Assembly (NCBI GenBank): GCA_036844945.1
Contig: DAIUEV010000024.1
Span: 1 to 42,477 of the forward strand
Length of the DNA stretch: 42,477 bases
Reading direction: 5' to 3'
Source of the DNA: Palsa-461 sp036844945
GTDB taxonomy: Bacteria > Actinomycetota > Acidimicrobiia > Acidimicrobiales > RAAP-2
The notes under the pieces were generated by a model. It was given only the letters and a program-made list of their open reading frames with translations. It searched no databases and was not told where the DNA came from. Both the position numbers and the translations under genes were made by a program. Shown in pieces: positions 29,170 through 37,083 of the stretch (within the stretch, counting starts at the first letter, position 1; each line of letters begins with the position of its first letter).

Positions 29170-30003
29170 GTGAGCCCGAGACGTTCGACCGGGGCCGGAG
29201 CGCGCGCCCCGGGGCGCCGCCCACTCGTCAGCGCCAACTGGAAGATGCACCACGACCACATCGTGGCGCTGCACACCGTGCGCGATCTCGGTCTGCGGCT
29301 GAAGGGGGACGACGCCGCGCTCGTCGAGGTCTCGGTCCACCCGCCGTTCACCGACCTGCGCACCGTGCAGGTGCTGGTCGAGGGGGAGGGCCTGCCGATC
29401 GCCCTCGGGGCCCAGCACTGCCACCCCGACGACGAGGGCGCGTTCACCGGCGAGGTCGCGGCGCCGATGCTGGCGCGGCTCGGGGTCCGCTACGTGATCG
29501 TCGGCCACTCCGAGCGGCGCCGGCTGTTCCACATGTCCGACGAGGACGTGGCGGCGACGCTGCGGGCGGTCCGGCGGCACTCGATGACCCCCATCCTCTG
29601 CGTCGGGGAGACCGCCGAGGAGCGCGACGCCGGGACCACCGAACGCCGGCTCGAGGTCCAGCTCGCCGTCGCGCTGGGGGCGCTCGAGGTGGCCGACCTC
29701 GCCAGCCTGGTGGTGGCCTACGAGCCGATCTGGGCGATCGGCACCGGCCGGGCGGCCACCCGGGTCGACGCCGCCGACGCGGCGTCCTTCATCCGCATGA
29801 AGGTGGCCGAGGCCGGCGGGCCGGAGGCGGGGGAGGGGGTCCGGGTCCAGTACGGGGGGTCGGTGAACGCCGAGAACGCGGCGGACTTCCTCGCCGAGCC
29901 CGACATCGACGGCTTGCTCGTCGGGGGGGCCAGCCTGCAGGCGGCCGGCTTCGCCGAGGTCATTCGGGCGGTCGGCGGCTGCTACCGTGCTCCTGCCCCC
30001 TGA
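29170..30003 (+). CDS. tpiA: triosephosphate isomerase
   Basis: 277 residues from a GTG, with a basic extension of ~17 residues before the conserved LVSANWKMHHDH. The active-site Lys is K25, the electrophilic His lies in VIVGHSERRRLF (near 112), and the catalytic Glu in VVAYEPIWAIGTGRAA (near 184). The phosphate-gripping loop is VQYGGSVNAENAADFL and VGGASL. It interconverts dihydroxyacetone phosphate and glyceraldehyde-3-phosphate. The extended N-terminus may mean translation starts later, but I see no better start codon before the core. Confidence 0.95.
   Translation: MSPRRSTGAGARAPGRRPLVSANWKMHHDHIVALHTVRDLGLRLKGDDAALVEVSVHPPFTDLRTVQVLVEGEGLPIALGAQHCHPDDEGAFTGEVAAPMLARLGVRYVIVGHSERRRLFHMSDEDVAATLRAVRRHSMTPILCVGETAEERDAGTTERRLEVQLAVALGALEVADLASLVVAYEPIWAIGTGRAATRVDAADAASFIRMKVAEAGGPEAGEGVRVQYGGSVNAENAADFLAEPDIDGLLVGGASLQAAGFAEVIRAVGGCYRAPAP
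29983..29988 (+). promoter_or_regulatory. possible internal -10 box (TACCGT) ahead of secG
   Basis: A TANNNT hexamer inside the end of tpiA, 62 nt before the secG start. It could give secG and the solute-binding protein a promoter of their own. No clear -35 element. Confidence 0.2.
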
Positions 30004-30050
30004 CACGTGATCGCAACGTTGCGGTCCCGGCCTGCCCGAAGGAGCCTGCG

Positions 30051-30281
30051 GTGCTGACCGTGGTGTACGTCGTCGTCGAGATCATCTCCGCGTTCTCGCT
30101 GGTCTTCCTGATCCTCATGCACTCGGGCAAGGGCGGCGGGCTCTCCGACATGTTCGGGGGCAGTGTCGGGGCGGCCGCCTCCGGCTCGACCGTGGTCGAG
30201 CGCAACCTCGACCGGATCACCGTGACGGTGGCGGTCGTCTTCGCCCTCAACTCGCTCACCTTGGATCTCCGGTTGCAGTGA
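30051..30281 (+). CDS. secG: preprotein translocase subunit SecG
   Basis: 76 residues from a GTG with AAGGAG ending 6 nt before it. Two membrane helices (about 3-22 and 52-70) flank the conserved loop MHSGKGGGLSDMFGG. SecG is the small accessory subunit of the SecYEG channel. Following tpiA is the standard actinobacterial arrangement. The stop overlaps the GTG of the solute-binding lipoprotein gene (GTGA), an uncommon coupling of a translocon subunit with a Sec-exported lipoprotein. Confidence 0.95.
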   Translation: MLTVVYVVVEIISAFSLVFLILMHSGKGGGLSDMFGGSVGAAASGSTVVERNLDRITVTVAVVFALNSLTLDLRLQ

Positions 30282-32104
30282 GCCACCGGGGACGCCGCCC
30301 GACGGGGCGGCGTCGGGTGGCGATCGGGTGCGTGCTGGCCGCGACGCTGTCGGGGTCGCTCGCCGCGTGCGCCGGGCCGGCCGCGACCCCGACGACCACC
30401 CCCATCACAGAGGTCCCGGGGGTGGGCGGGACGGTCGCAGTCGGTATCGACCAGGCCCCGACCGGCTGCAACCCCAACACCGCGACCGGCAACACCTACG
30501 CAGACGACCTGGTGCTCTCGAGCGTGCTGCCAAGCGCCTTCACCGTCGACGGGCAGGGACAGTCGGGGTACGACCAGGCCCTGATCGTCCAAGCCGAGGT
30601 GCAGTCGACCTCGCCAGAGACCGTCGTCTACACGCTCAACCCGAAGGCGGTGTGGTCGGACGGGACTCCCATCACGGCGACCGACTTCATCTACGCCTGG
30701 CAGCACCAGCGTTCCGTCCCGCTCGGGTCCTCGGGCGGGGACGCGGACGTGGCCAGCACCGCCGGCTACGACGACATCTCGACGATGACCCCGTCGAACC
30801 GCGGCCGGACCCTGACCGTGGTCTTCTCGACGCCGTACGCGGACTGGCAGCGGCTGTTCAGCGACCTCTTGCCGGCCCATGTCCTGGAGCACGCCGGGTG
30901 GAGCCCGCCGTGCTCCTCGGTCGACCCGTCGGTGGACCTGTCGGGCGGTCCCTATGAGATCGCGAGCGTCACCAAGAGCGCGGTCACGCTCGTCCGCAAC
31001 CCTCGTTGGTGGGAGCAGCCGCCGAAGGTGGCCCGCATCGTGGTCCGCTTCGCGAGCGGTCCGCAGCAGTTGGCCCACTGGATGTACGAGCGGGAGATCG
31101 ACGTGGCCGCGCCCTCCTCGTTCGACGCACCCTTCCTGCAGGAGGTGACCTCGATGCCCTTCGTGAAGAGCGCCCTCGACGTCTCGGACACCTTCTTGGA
31201 GCTCGAGTTCTCGACCACCGGCACGGCCACCGCCGACCCGCTCGTGCGACAGGGGATCGCCTATCTGATCGACCGCCAGGACCTGAGTGACAAGGTGGCC
31301 GGATGGGCCGACGTGGCGATCGCCCCCTCGGTCAGCCACCTCTACTCCCAGGAGCAGAACGCCTACCCCAACTCGCCGGCCCCGGTCCCGGCCAACGCGA
31401 CGACCACGACCACGTCGACCACGCAACCGGCGTCGACCGCGGTCTCGGCGGCGACCTTCCCGACCGGCGCGGACCTCGACCTCGCCACCCGCGACCTCGT
31501 GGCCGCGGGCTACTCCCACAACGGGAACGGCCAGTGGGTCGACTTCACCGGTCGGCCCCTCGCGCTCCGCTTGGCGGTGGACGAGGGCGACGGCTGGGCG
31601 GCCCAGGCCGCCGAGTTCCTCGCCGACCAGCTCCGCAGCCAGGGGGTGACCGTGAGCACGCTGGCCGAGCCCGACGCGGCCGGGACCGGGACCGCGCTGT
31701 CGGAGGACCGGGCCGATGTGGCCCTCCTCCCGCTCGCCGCCGGCCCCTATCCCACCGAGACGAGCGCCTGGTACTCGCCGTTGCTCGATCTCCCCGGCAG
31801 CACCGGAGCGGAGGACTGGAGCGGGTACGCGTCGGTGAAGGTGGACAACCTGTTCGCACTGGCGGCCACCCAACTCGATCCGGTCACCGCCCAGCCGATC
31901 TACAACCAGATCGACCAGCAGCTGTGGACCGACATGGTCGCGTTGCCCCTCTTCGCCGAACCGGTCGTGTTGGCCTGGTCGGCGTCGGTGGCGGGGGTCA
32001 CCCCGGGGCCGTATGGGGCGGGGCTCTTCTCGAGCGTCCTCACGTGGGCGCGCCTCGTGAGCGAGCCGGCCAACTACGCGGGCACACCGAGGCTGCCGTC
32101 GTGA
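30278..32104 (+). CDS. family 5 extracellular solute-binding lipoprotein
   Basis: 608 residues. An Arg-rich N-terminus, a hydrophobic segment (RRVAIGCVLAATLSGS) and lipobox SLAAC (Cys31) indicate export and lipid anchoring. The SBP_bac_5 fold is shown by YTLNPKAVWSDGTPITATDFIYAWQ (~120-145), SGGPYEIASV, VTLVRNPRWW, and VRQGIAYLIDRQDLS (~325). The C-terminal part (DQQLWTDMVALPLFAEP) ends the domain. Such proteins feed oligopeptide or nickel ABC importers, but no permease or ATPase gene is adjacent. Unusually, a Thr/Pro/Ala-rich low-complexity stretch (~367-392) interrupts the domain. It is coupled to secG through a GTGA overlap and is the last gene before the tRNA. Confidence 0.88.
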   Translation: MSHRGRRPTGRRRVAIGCVLAATLSGSLAACAGPAATPTTTPITEVPGVGGTVAVGIDQAPTGCNPNTATGNTYADDLVLSSVLPSAFTVDGQGQSGYDQALIVQAEVQSTSPETVVYTLNPKAVWSDGTPITATDFIYAWQHQRSVPLGSSGGDADVASTAGYDDISTMTPSNRGRTLTVVFSTPYADWQRLFSDLLPAHVLEHAGWSPPCSSVDPSVDLSGGPYEIASVTKSAVTLVRNPRWWEQPPKVARIVVRFASGPQQLAHWMYEREIDVAAPSSFDAPFLQEVTSMPFVKSALDVSDTFLELEFSTTGTATADPLVRQGIAYLIDRQDLSDKVAGWADVAIAPSVSHLYSQEQNAYPNSPAPVPANATTTTTSTTQPASTAVSAATFPTGADLDLATRDLVAAGYSHNGNGQWVDFTGRPLALRLAVDEGDGWAAQAAEFLADQLRSQGVTVSTLAEPDAAGTGTALSEDRADVALLPLAAGPYPTETSAWYSPLLDLPGSTGAEDWSGYASVKVDNLFALAATQLDPVTAQPIYNQIDQQLWTDMVALPLFAEPVVLAWSASVAGVTPGPYGAGLFSSVLTWARLVSEPANYAGTPRLPS

Positions 32105-32128
32105 CGTGCGGCCCAAGGGGAGGCACGT
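32104..32128 (+). terminator. possible hairpin right after the solute-binding protein stop
   Basis: ACGTGC at 32104-32109 pairs perfectly with GCACGT at 32123-32128 across a 13-nt loop, beginning at the stop codon. No T-run follows, so the terminator call is weak. Confidence 0.25.
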
Positions 32129-32139
32129 AGGGGCTGGAG

Positions 32140-32145
32140 TACAGT
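32140..32145 (+). promoter_or_regulatory. possible -10 box (TACAGT) for the tRNA gene
   Basis: TANNNT hexamer 31 nt before the mature tRNA 5' end. A 7-bp hairpin (CGGCTCA 32153-32159 / TGAGCCG 32166-32172) lies between it and the tRNA and would form the precursor 5' leader or a terminator for the upstream operon. Confidence 0.3.
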
Positions 32146-32176
32146 CCTCGGACGGCTCATTGGGGTGAGCCGAGAG

Positions 32177-32263
32177 GTCGGAGTGGCGGAATAGGCAGAC
32201 GCGCCAGCTTGAGGGGCTGGTGCCCGCAAGGGCGTGGGGGTTCAAGTCCCCCCTCCGACACCA
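32177..32263 (+). tRNA. tRNA-Leu (anticodon GAG), CCA encoded
   Basis: The acceptor stem GTCGGAG pairs with CTCCGAC (32253-32259), followed by discriminator A and encoded CCA. The anticodon stem CCAGC/GCTGG encloses loop TTGAGGG, giving anticodon GAG at 32211-32213 for CUC/CUU codons. A long variable arm (TGCCCGCAAGGGCGT) marks a class II tRNA, and the T-arm has GGTTCAAGTCC. Its 3' half is repeated at 41778-41830 on the same strand, which suggests this gene served as an integration site. Confidence 0.97.
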
Positions 32264-32711
32264 GTAGGGGATGGCCTCCAACGACCGCTCACCACGACTC
32301 AAACCGCCAATGGCCCTTGGCACGGAAATGAGCGGATCGGTCCTCTACCTCGAACCCCACTCCTTATCCCGGTAGTAGAACCGGTCGGCATCCAGGAAGA
32401 GGCAGGGCACTCTTGTGAAGTTTGGCGGGTGCTGTGTTAGAGGGAGCGCACGTACCCGCCACCCAAAGATCGCCCCAGTACGGTACTTCGGGGGCACTCT
32501 TCCCAACCACTGCAACCCGACCGCTGTCCGGCAATACCGTGCTGTCCGTTTCAGCGCATCGGAGTAAGTCCGGGGGTTTCGGGCGCCCTCGTCGAAGACC
32601 GTCAAGACTGCTCCCAGTAGAGGAGCGACCCGTGACTCAGGTGGTCGACGCCCGGCGGACGAGTGCGAGCGGCGGGACGTTAGGTCCTGGAAGTACAGAG
32701 AGGTGAGCACG
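32264..32711. other. 448-nt spacer after the tRNA, no convincing gene
   Basis: Base composition is lower in GC than the operons to the left. It contains a 7-8-bp inverted repeat (see 32424-32462) and a 10-nt direct repeat (GGGCACTCTT at about 32406 and 32492). A minus-strand open frame through 32345-32700 ends in FYYRDKEWGSR but has no recognisable family and would run antisense into the cupin gene; I do not call it. Confidence 0.5.
32424..32462. repeat. 8-bp perfect inverted repeat (hairpin)
   Basis: TGGCGGGT at 32424-32431 and ACCCGCCA at 32455-32462, separated by 23 nt. It could be a terminator-like hairpin or an operator; no T-run follows. Confidence 0.4.
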
Positions 32712-33059
32712 ATGAGCAATGAAGAGGCGGCACCTGAGACGAAAGGTGTGACGGCAGAGTTACTTACAACGGTTGACCTTGGCCCTGAGATCGAGGGCAT
32801 GGCGGGGCGTCAACTTCGAATGCGTATGTTCACCTTCGAGCCTGGAGCCGTCTTCGGCCCGATTCACGACCATAAGGACAGACCAGGCATCGTCTACATA
32901 CTGCAAGGAACGATCACTGACCACCGAAATGGAGTCGCTACGGACTATGGGCCGGGAGTGGGCTGGCCCGAGGATAGGAACACCACCCACTGGCTTGAGA
33001 ACAGAGGAACGCTTCCGGCGGTGGAGATCTCGGTCGATATCACCCCGTTTGCCCAATAG
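32712..33059 (+). CDS. small cupin-domain protein
   Basis: 115 residues from the ATG at 32712, chosen because GAGAGG lies 8 nt upstream; a GTG nine bases earlier would overlap that site. A single cupin barrel: FEPGAVFGPIHDHKDRPGIVY supplies the first motif (His-x-His, with the usual Glu absent), ILQGTITDHRNG follows, and GVGWPEDRNTTHWLENRG supplies the second-motif His. This could bind one metal ion, as in many small cupins of unknown function. Codons include many AGA, TTA, ATA, CTT and GGA, unlike the strongly GC3-biased genes to the left, a sign of horizontal acquisition. The frame stays open past the TAG for over 100 codons, with a first stretch (APSYIVTLDPASG) that looks protein-like, so a former longer protein is possible. 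Confidence 0.72.
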   Translation: MSNEEAAPETKGVTAELLTTVDLGPEIEGMAGRQLRMRMFTFEPGAVFGPIHDHKDRPGIVYILQGTITDHRNGVATDYGPGVGWPEDRNTTHWLENRGTLPAVEISVDITPFAQ

Positions 33060-33330
33060 GTTAAGGCGCCCTCGTACATCGTCACCCTCGATCCGGCGTC
33101 GGGTGCGGTCATCGATTCTGACTTCACGAAGGAGGCCGCTACTGCCTGCGTAGGTGCCCCAAGACGCCGGAGCGTCGGCGCCACCACACACGTTGGGGCA
33201 TCATCGGGCCGGACGGACACAGGGCTGAAGGCTGCGCAAGTCGCCGGGCCGCGAGGCGGGCGACCCGCGCCGGGCAGTACCCAGCATCGACTGCGGCTCC
33301 AGCGAGGCCGCCCACTCGGTTCGCCAGACG

Positions 33331-33366
33331 GGCGGTGTGCTGAACGAAGGAAACGGCCCTCCGACA
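33331..33366. repeat. dispersed imperfect repeat, copy 1
   Basis: GTGTGCTGAACG followed by a purine-rich stretch and CCCTCCGAC. It matches 38555-38585 at 27 of 31 positions by my count, with no gaps. Confidence 0.55.
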
Positions 33367-33721
33367 CGCGCGGTTGCACACGCGGTCGGTCGTGTCCCGC
33401 GATCACAATTCCTGGTCGGGACAGTACGTGATCGAAACCCCGGGTTCGGCGTCGATCTTGGCCTTGTGCTTCACGGGACCATCAAAGGCTCCATACAGAA
33501 ATCGACGGCGCGACAGAAATCACCACAACGATCGGCCGGAGCTCGTGGACGACTGGTCGAAGGGGAGCGGGTGGTCCGCTTCCGGGGGCAGGCATGGCGG
33601 ACCCACTCGGTGCGTCCGACCGGTGGGCTGAGCATGGCAAGGACCCACACCACGCACGGTCGATGCTCTGAAACCCATGGGATCCGGGCCGCTGAGCCGG
33701 GAAAGCGCTGGTGCCGGGCGC

Positions 33722-33727
33722 TACCCT
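33722..33727 (+). promoter_or_regulatory. possible -10 box (TACCCT) for the DUF4242/LAL-regulator pair
   Basis: TANNNT hexamer 20 nt before the ATG at 33748. A GAGGGGA Shine-Dalgarno-like sequence (33734-33740) lies between them. No convincing -35. Confidence 0.3.
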
Positions 33728-33747
33728 GCAGATGAGGGGAGCGGAAT

Positions 33748-34017
33748 ATGCCTGTGTTCATGGTGGAGCGGCAGTTTGCCGAGGATCTCGAGGCCAGCAC
33801 CGAAGCCGCTGATGGCATCAACCGAATCAACGAGGAAGAGGGGGTCCGGTGGCTGTACTCGTTCCTGTCGGCAGACCGCCGCAAGACGTACTGCCTCTAC
33901 GAAGCGACCTCCCCGGATGCCATCCGTCAAGCGGCCCTGCGGGCGGGCATCCCCGCTGACGTGATCGTCGAGGTGACGAGCCGCCTCTTGCCCGACGGCT
34001 CGGCCACGACCGTCTGA
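33748..34017 (+). CDS. DUF4242 (SCO4226-like) small protein
   Basis: 89 residues. The sequence MPVFMVERQFAEDLE, then INEEEGVRWLYSFLSADRRKTYCLYEATSPDAIRQAALRAG, is typical of DUF4242, whose ferredoxin-like fold is known from the nickel-binding Streptomyces protein SCO4226. The central WLYSFLS...KTYCLYEA segment is the most conserved part. Its biological role is not established in general. The large LAL regulator starts 19 nt after its stop on the same strand, so the two are probably co-transcribed. It may be a sensor or small-molecule binder linked to that regulator (inference). Confidence 0.85.
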   Translation: MPVFMVERQFAEDLEASTEAADGINRINEEEGVRWLYSFLSADRRKTYCLYEATSPDAIRQAALRAGIPADVIVEVTSRLLPDGSATTV

Positions 34018-34036
34018 GGCGGGTCGCCGAGCGCCA

Positions 34037-36949
34037 GTGGCCGCCGCCGAGGCCTGGCCGGCCCCACCTCTGTCGCCCCGCCTCGTCGCGAGCCGGCAGG
34101 CGCCCTTCGTCGGTCGGCGACAGGAGCTCAAGATCCTCGAGATCATGTGGGCCGAGGCGGAGGCAGGTCGCCGCCAGGCACTCTTTGTCGGCGGCGAGCC
34201 CGGGGCGGGCAAAACCCGGCTCGTCTCCGAGGCGGCCGGGACCCTGCACGACGCCGGTGTCGCCGTGCTGGTCGGGGTTTCGACGCGCGACGGCGCCGTT
34301 CCCTACCAGCCGTTCGCCGAGATGCTCGACCATCTCTTCGTCAGCACCCCGGCCGGCTCGCTCGGGACCGTGGTGGGCGGCGCCGCGCACGACCTGTATC
34401 GGCTGTCGGCCGAGGTCGCGAGACACAGCGTGGTCGAGGCACCAGAAGCGGGGGAGGTGCGCCGCGACCTCTTCGACGCCGTCGCAGGCCTGTTCCGCCG
34501 ATTGTCGGCCGACCGGCCGATCGCCATCGTCCTCGACGACCTGCACTGGGCCCAACTGCCCACCCTCGCTCTGCTCGAGCATGTGCTCCAGGCCTGCCCG
34601 GACACGCACATGCTGCTTCTCGCCACGTTCCGGACCACTGCCCCCGACCGCTCCGAGGAGGTCGCAGCCCGCGTCGCCGACCTGCACCGGCTGGAGGGGG
34701 TGCGCCGGGTGGACCTCGACGGCCTGGACACCGACGCCATCGCCGAGTACGTGCGTCTCCGCACGGGCCTGCCCTTGGCCGAGCTGCGCACCTCTGCCGC
34801 CTTGCTCCGGGACCGCACCGCGGGGAACCCCTTCTTCCTACGCGAGGTGTGGGCCGACTTGGAGCGCCAGGGCGGCCTGTCCGCCCTCCGCTCGCCCCAT
34901 CGGGTGCCGGCGTCGATCGGCGACAGCCTGGCCGCCCGGCTGGCCGGGCTCAGCCAGGAGGTCCGTCACCTGATCGAGTTGGCGGCCATCCTCGGGGACA
35001 GCTTCGACATGGCCACGCTGGTCGCCGCCGGCGACAGCGAGCCGGGGGTGACTCTGGCCCTGCTCGACTCGGCCATCGCCCTCGGCCTAGTCGAGTCGGG
35101 GTCCGAGGGCCAGGAGCTGTCCTTCGTCCACGCGCTCACCCGCCAGGCAGTCCTTGACCGGTTGCCCCAGTCGCGGCGCATGCTGCTTCACGCCCGGGCC
35201 GCCGAGGTACTGGCCCGCCAACCCGAGGGGGCCGCCCTCGTCCCCCGCCTGGCCCACCACTACCTCGCCGCCCACGTGCTCGGCTTCCACGCCCAAGCGC
35301 TGCGCTACAGCCGGGAAGCCGGTCGCTTGGCCGAACGGAGCCTGGCCTTCGAGGAGGCCGCCGGCTGGTTCGAGCGGGCGGCGTCGCTCCCGGAGTGCGA
35401 CCCGCTCCTGCGCTCCGAACTGCTGCTGGCTGCGGCCGCCAACTACGTGCGGGCTTGCCAGTTCCCCGAGGCCCGGGGCATCTACGAGTCGCTGGCGGCG
35501 ATGGGGGAGCCCGACCTGCGGTTGGCGGCCGCCATGGGCTACGAGGAAGCCACCTGGCGACCCGGCCTGATCGGCTCGCGCGCCGCCGACCTGCTCGTCG
35601 AGGCCGTCGACCAGTGCGGTCTGTCTCCTCAGGACCCGCGTTACGCGCGGGCCCTGGGCAGCCTCGGGCGGGCCCTCGCCCTGGCGGGAGAGCTGGGCCA
35701 GGCCCGCCAAGTGAGCGCCCACGCCGTCGAGGTCGCCCGCGCTTGCGGCGACGATGGCGCGCTGGCCCACTGCCTGACCGCCAGCCTGTGGCAAGGGACC
35801 ACCCCCGACGTGGCTGACGTCCAAATGGCCCGAAGCGTCGAGGTACGGCGCTTGGCGAAGCGGAACCACGACTACGAGACCTTGGTCGCCGCCGCCAACT
35901 TTGGTGCCATGGTCAGCTACCTGAAGGGGCAGCCGGACGATCTGGCCGCTGCCATTGCGGACTCGGAGCGAGCCGCCCGGGCGACCGGAGAGCCGTATCT
36001 CCGGCACGTCTACTGCTGCCTGGCCCACGCCGCGGCCTTCCTTCGCGGCGACTTCGCCGCCGCCCGCCGTTGGACCGACGAGACCGTGAAAGAGAGCGGC
36101 GCTTCTGGCGACGACATGGCCGAGGGGCCGCACAGCACCCAGATGTTCATGCTCGCCCGCGAGACCGCCGCCCTTGGACGGTTCCGGCCATTCCTCGACG
36201 GCAATGAGGCTCTGTCCGGTCGCTGGGTCCCCGGGCTGCTCGCCCTCTACACCGAGCTCGGCCTCGAGGCGGGCATGCGCCGCACCTTGAACCATCTGCT
36301 CGAACGCGACCTGTCGGCCCACATCGGCCAGGCGCAGTGGCCCATGGAAATGGTGTTCATGACCGAGGCCGCCCTCGCCGTCAGCGACCTCGACGCCGTC
36401 GCCCAGCTGAGCCCGTTCCTGGCCGCGCTCGCGGGCACCAACATCGCCGCCGGCACCCTGATCGCCACGTTTGGAAGTGCCGACCGCTATCTGGCCCGTG
36501 TGGCCGCGGCCACCGGGGACGGCGGCGCCGCCGAACGCCATTTCGCCGCCGCCCTGACCCTCGATCAGGCGACCCGCGCGCCGGTCCACGTGGCCGAGAC
36601 GCTGACTCACTACGCGCTATTCCTGGCGGACACGGGCGAGGCCGACCGGGCCCGCCACGCCGCCAGCGAGGCCCGCGCGCTTGCCACATCCGTGGGCCAG
36701 GGGCGGGTCCTGGCCCTCCTCGGACGTCTGCCCACCGATCCCGACGCGTACGGCCCCGACGGGCTGACCGACCGCGAGATCGAGGTGCTCCGGCTCCTGG
36801 CCGGCGGGCTGAGCAATGCCGAAGTTGGCATCCGGCTTCACATCAGCGCCAACACGGCGGCCAACCACGTCCGGTCCATCCTGCAGAAGACGGGTTGCGC
36901 CAACCGGACGCAGGCCGCCATGTACGCCAGTCGCCATCAGCTGATCTGA
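34037..36949 (+). CDS. LAL-type LuxR-family transcriptional regulator with AAA ATPase domain
   Basis: 970 residues from a GTG. The N-terminal ATPase domain starts with FVGRRQELKIL, Walker A is GGEPGAGKTRL (~52-62), and Walker B is AIVLDDLHWA (~163-172). The middle ~500 residues are helical and TPR-like (repeated ALA/RALGSLGRALALAGELGQAR patterns), the usual ligand- or partner-sensing part. The C-terminal ~65 residues are a LuxR helix-turn-helix: GLTDREIEVLRLLAGGLSN, EVGIRLHISANTAANHVRSI, LQKTGCANRTQAA. LAL proteins are large ATP-dependent activators, often of catabolic or secondary-metabolite genes. The flavoenzyme gene 134 nt downstream and the DUF4242 gene upstream are the obvious candidate targets. 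A 10-bp dyad follows its stop. Confidence 0.93.
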   Translation: MAAAEAWPAPPLSPRLVASRQAPFVGRRQELKILEIMWAEAEAGRRQALFVGGEPGAGKTRLVSEAAGTLHDAGVAVLVGVSTRDGAVPYQPFAEMLDHLFVSTPAGSLGTVVGGAAHDLYRLSAEVARHSVVEAPEAGEVRRDLFDAVAGLFRRLSADRPIAIVLDDLHWAQLPTLALLEHVLQACPDTHMLLLATFRTTAPDRSEEVAARVADLHRLEGVRRVDLDGLDTDAIAEYVRLRTGLPLAELRTSAALLRDRTAGNPFFLREVWADLERQGGLSALRSPHRVPASIGDSLAARLAGLSQEVRHLIELAAILGDSFDMATLVAAGDSEPGVTLALLDSAIALGLVESGSEGQELSFVHALTRQAVLDRLPQSRRMLLHARAAEVLARQPEGAALVPRLAHHYLAAHVLGFHAQALRYSREAGRLAERSLAFEEAAGWFERAASLPECDPLLRSELLLAAAANYVRACQFPEARGIYESLAAMGEPDLRLAAAMGYEEATWRPGLIGSRAADLLVEAVDQCGLSPQDPRYARALGSLGRALALAGELGQARQVSAHAVEVARACGDDGALAHCLTASLWQGTTPDVADVQMARSVEVRRLAKRNHDYETLVAAANFGAMVSYLKGQPDDLAAAIADSERAARATGEPYLRHVYCCLAHAAAFLRGDFAAARRWTDETVKESGASGDDMAEGPHSTQMFMLARETAALGRFRPFLDGNEALSGRWVPGLLALYTELGLEAGMRRTLNHLLERDLSAHIGQAQWPMEMVFMTEAALAVSDLDAVAQLSPFLAALAGTNIAAGTLIATFGSADRYLARVAAATGDGGAAERHFAAALTLDQATRAPVHVAETLTHYALFLADTGEADRARHAASEARALATSVGQGRVLALLGRLPTDPDAYGPDGLTDREIEVLRLLAGGLSNAEVGIRLHISANTAANHVRSILQKTGCANRTQAAMYASRHQLI

Positions 36950-36960
36950 CGACGATGCGG

Positions 36961-36981
36961 CCGGCTACCCCGGGTAGTCGG
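36961..36981. terminator. 10-bp inverted repeat (CTACCC-C-GGGTAG core) after the LAL gene
   Basis: CCGGCTACCC and GGGTAGTCGG flank a single C and can pair over all ten positions, one being G-T. It lies 12 nt after the stop. Either a terminator hairpin without a T-tract or, given the tight dyad, an operator ahead of the flavoenzyme gene. Confidence 0.4.
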
Positions 36982-37024
36982 ATCTGACCATTGGCCGGAC
37001 CAAGAGAAAGGTCAGGATCGGTCA

Positions 37025-37069
37025 TGACGGCGGACGGGCTCCTCCGTACATTGACATGACAGTCCGTCA
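37025..37069. promoter_or_regulatory. inverted repeat TGACGG/CCGTCA upstream of the flavoenzyme gene
   Basis: TGACGG at 37025-37030, extended by CGGAC, and CCGTCA at 37064-37069, preceded by GT, are complementary across 33 nt. They sit just before the AAGGAG ribosome binding site (37071-37076) of the gene at 37084. Possible regulator half-sites; the neighbouring LAL protein is a candidate binder (inference). Confidence 0.25.
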
Positions 37070-37083
37070 GAAGGAGCGAACCG

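Larger units (their letters stand above)
33060..33747. other. 688-nt spacer with a dispersed-repeat copy, no convincing gene
   Basis: Only short frames occur here, none with a recognisable fold. The segment holds one copy of the GTGTGCTGAACG repeat (33331-33366) and, at its right end, a candidate promoter for the DUF4242 gene. The in-frame continuation of the cupin (33063-33155) might be a gene remnant. Confidence 0.5.

Noticed and set aside
29960..32323. 787-codon minus-strand frame containing GDLNPHALAGTSP
   Set aside because: That peptide is the known artefact of translating tRNA-Leu on the antisense strand. The rest is the shadow of secG and the solute-binding protein.
32345..32800. 151-codon minus-strand frame considered as an integrase remnant
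   Set aside because: No tyrosine- or serine-recombinase motif (such as R...HxxR...Y) can be seen, and half of it is antisense to the cupin gene.
37051..37056. TTGACA resembling a consensus -35 box
   Set aside because: It is only 28 nt before the flavoenzyme ATG and no -10 box fits between it and the ribosome binding site.
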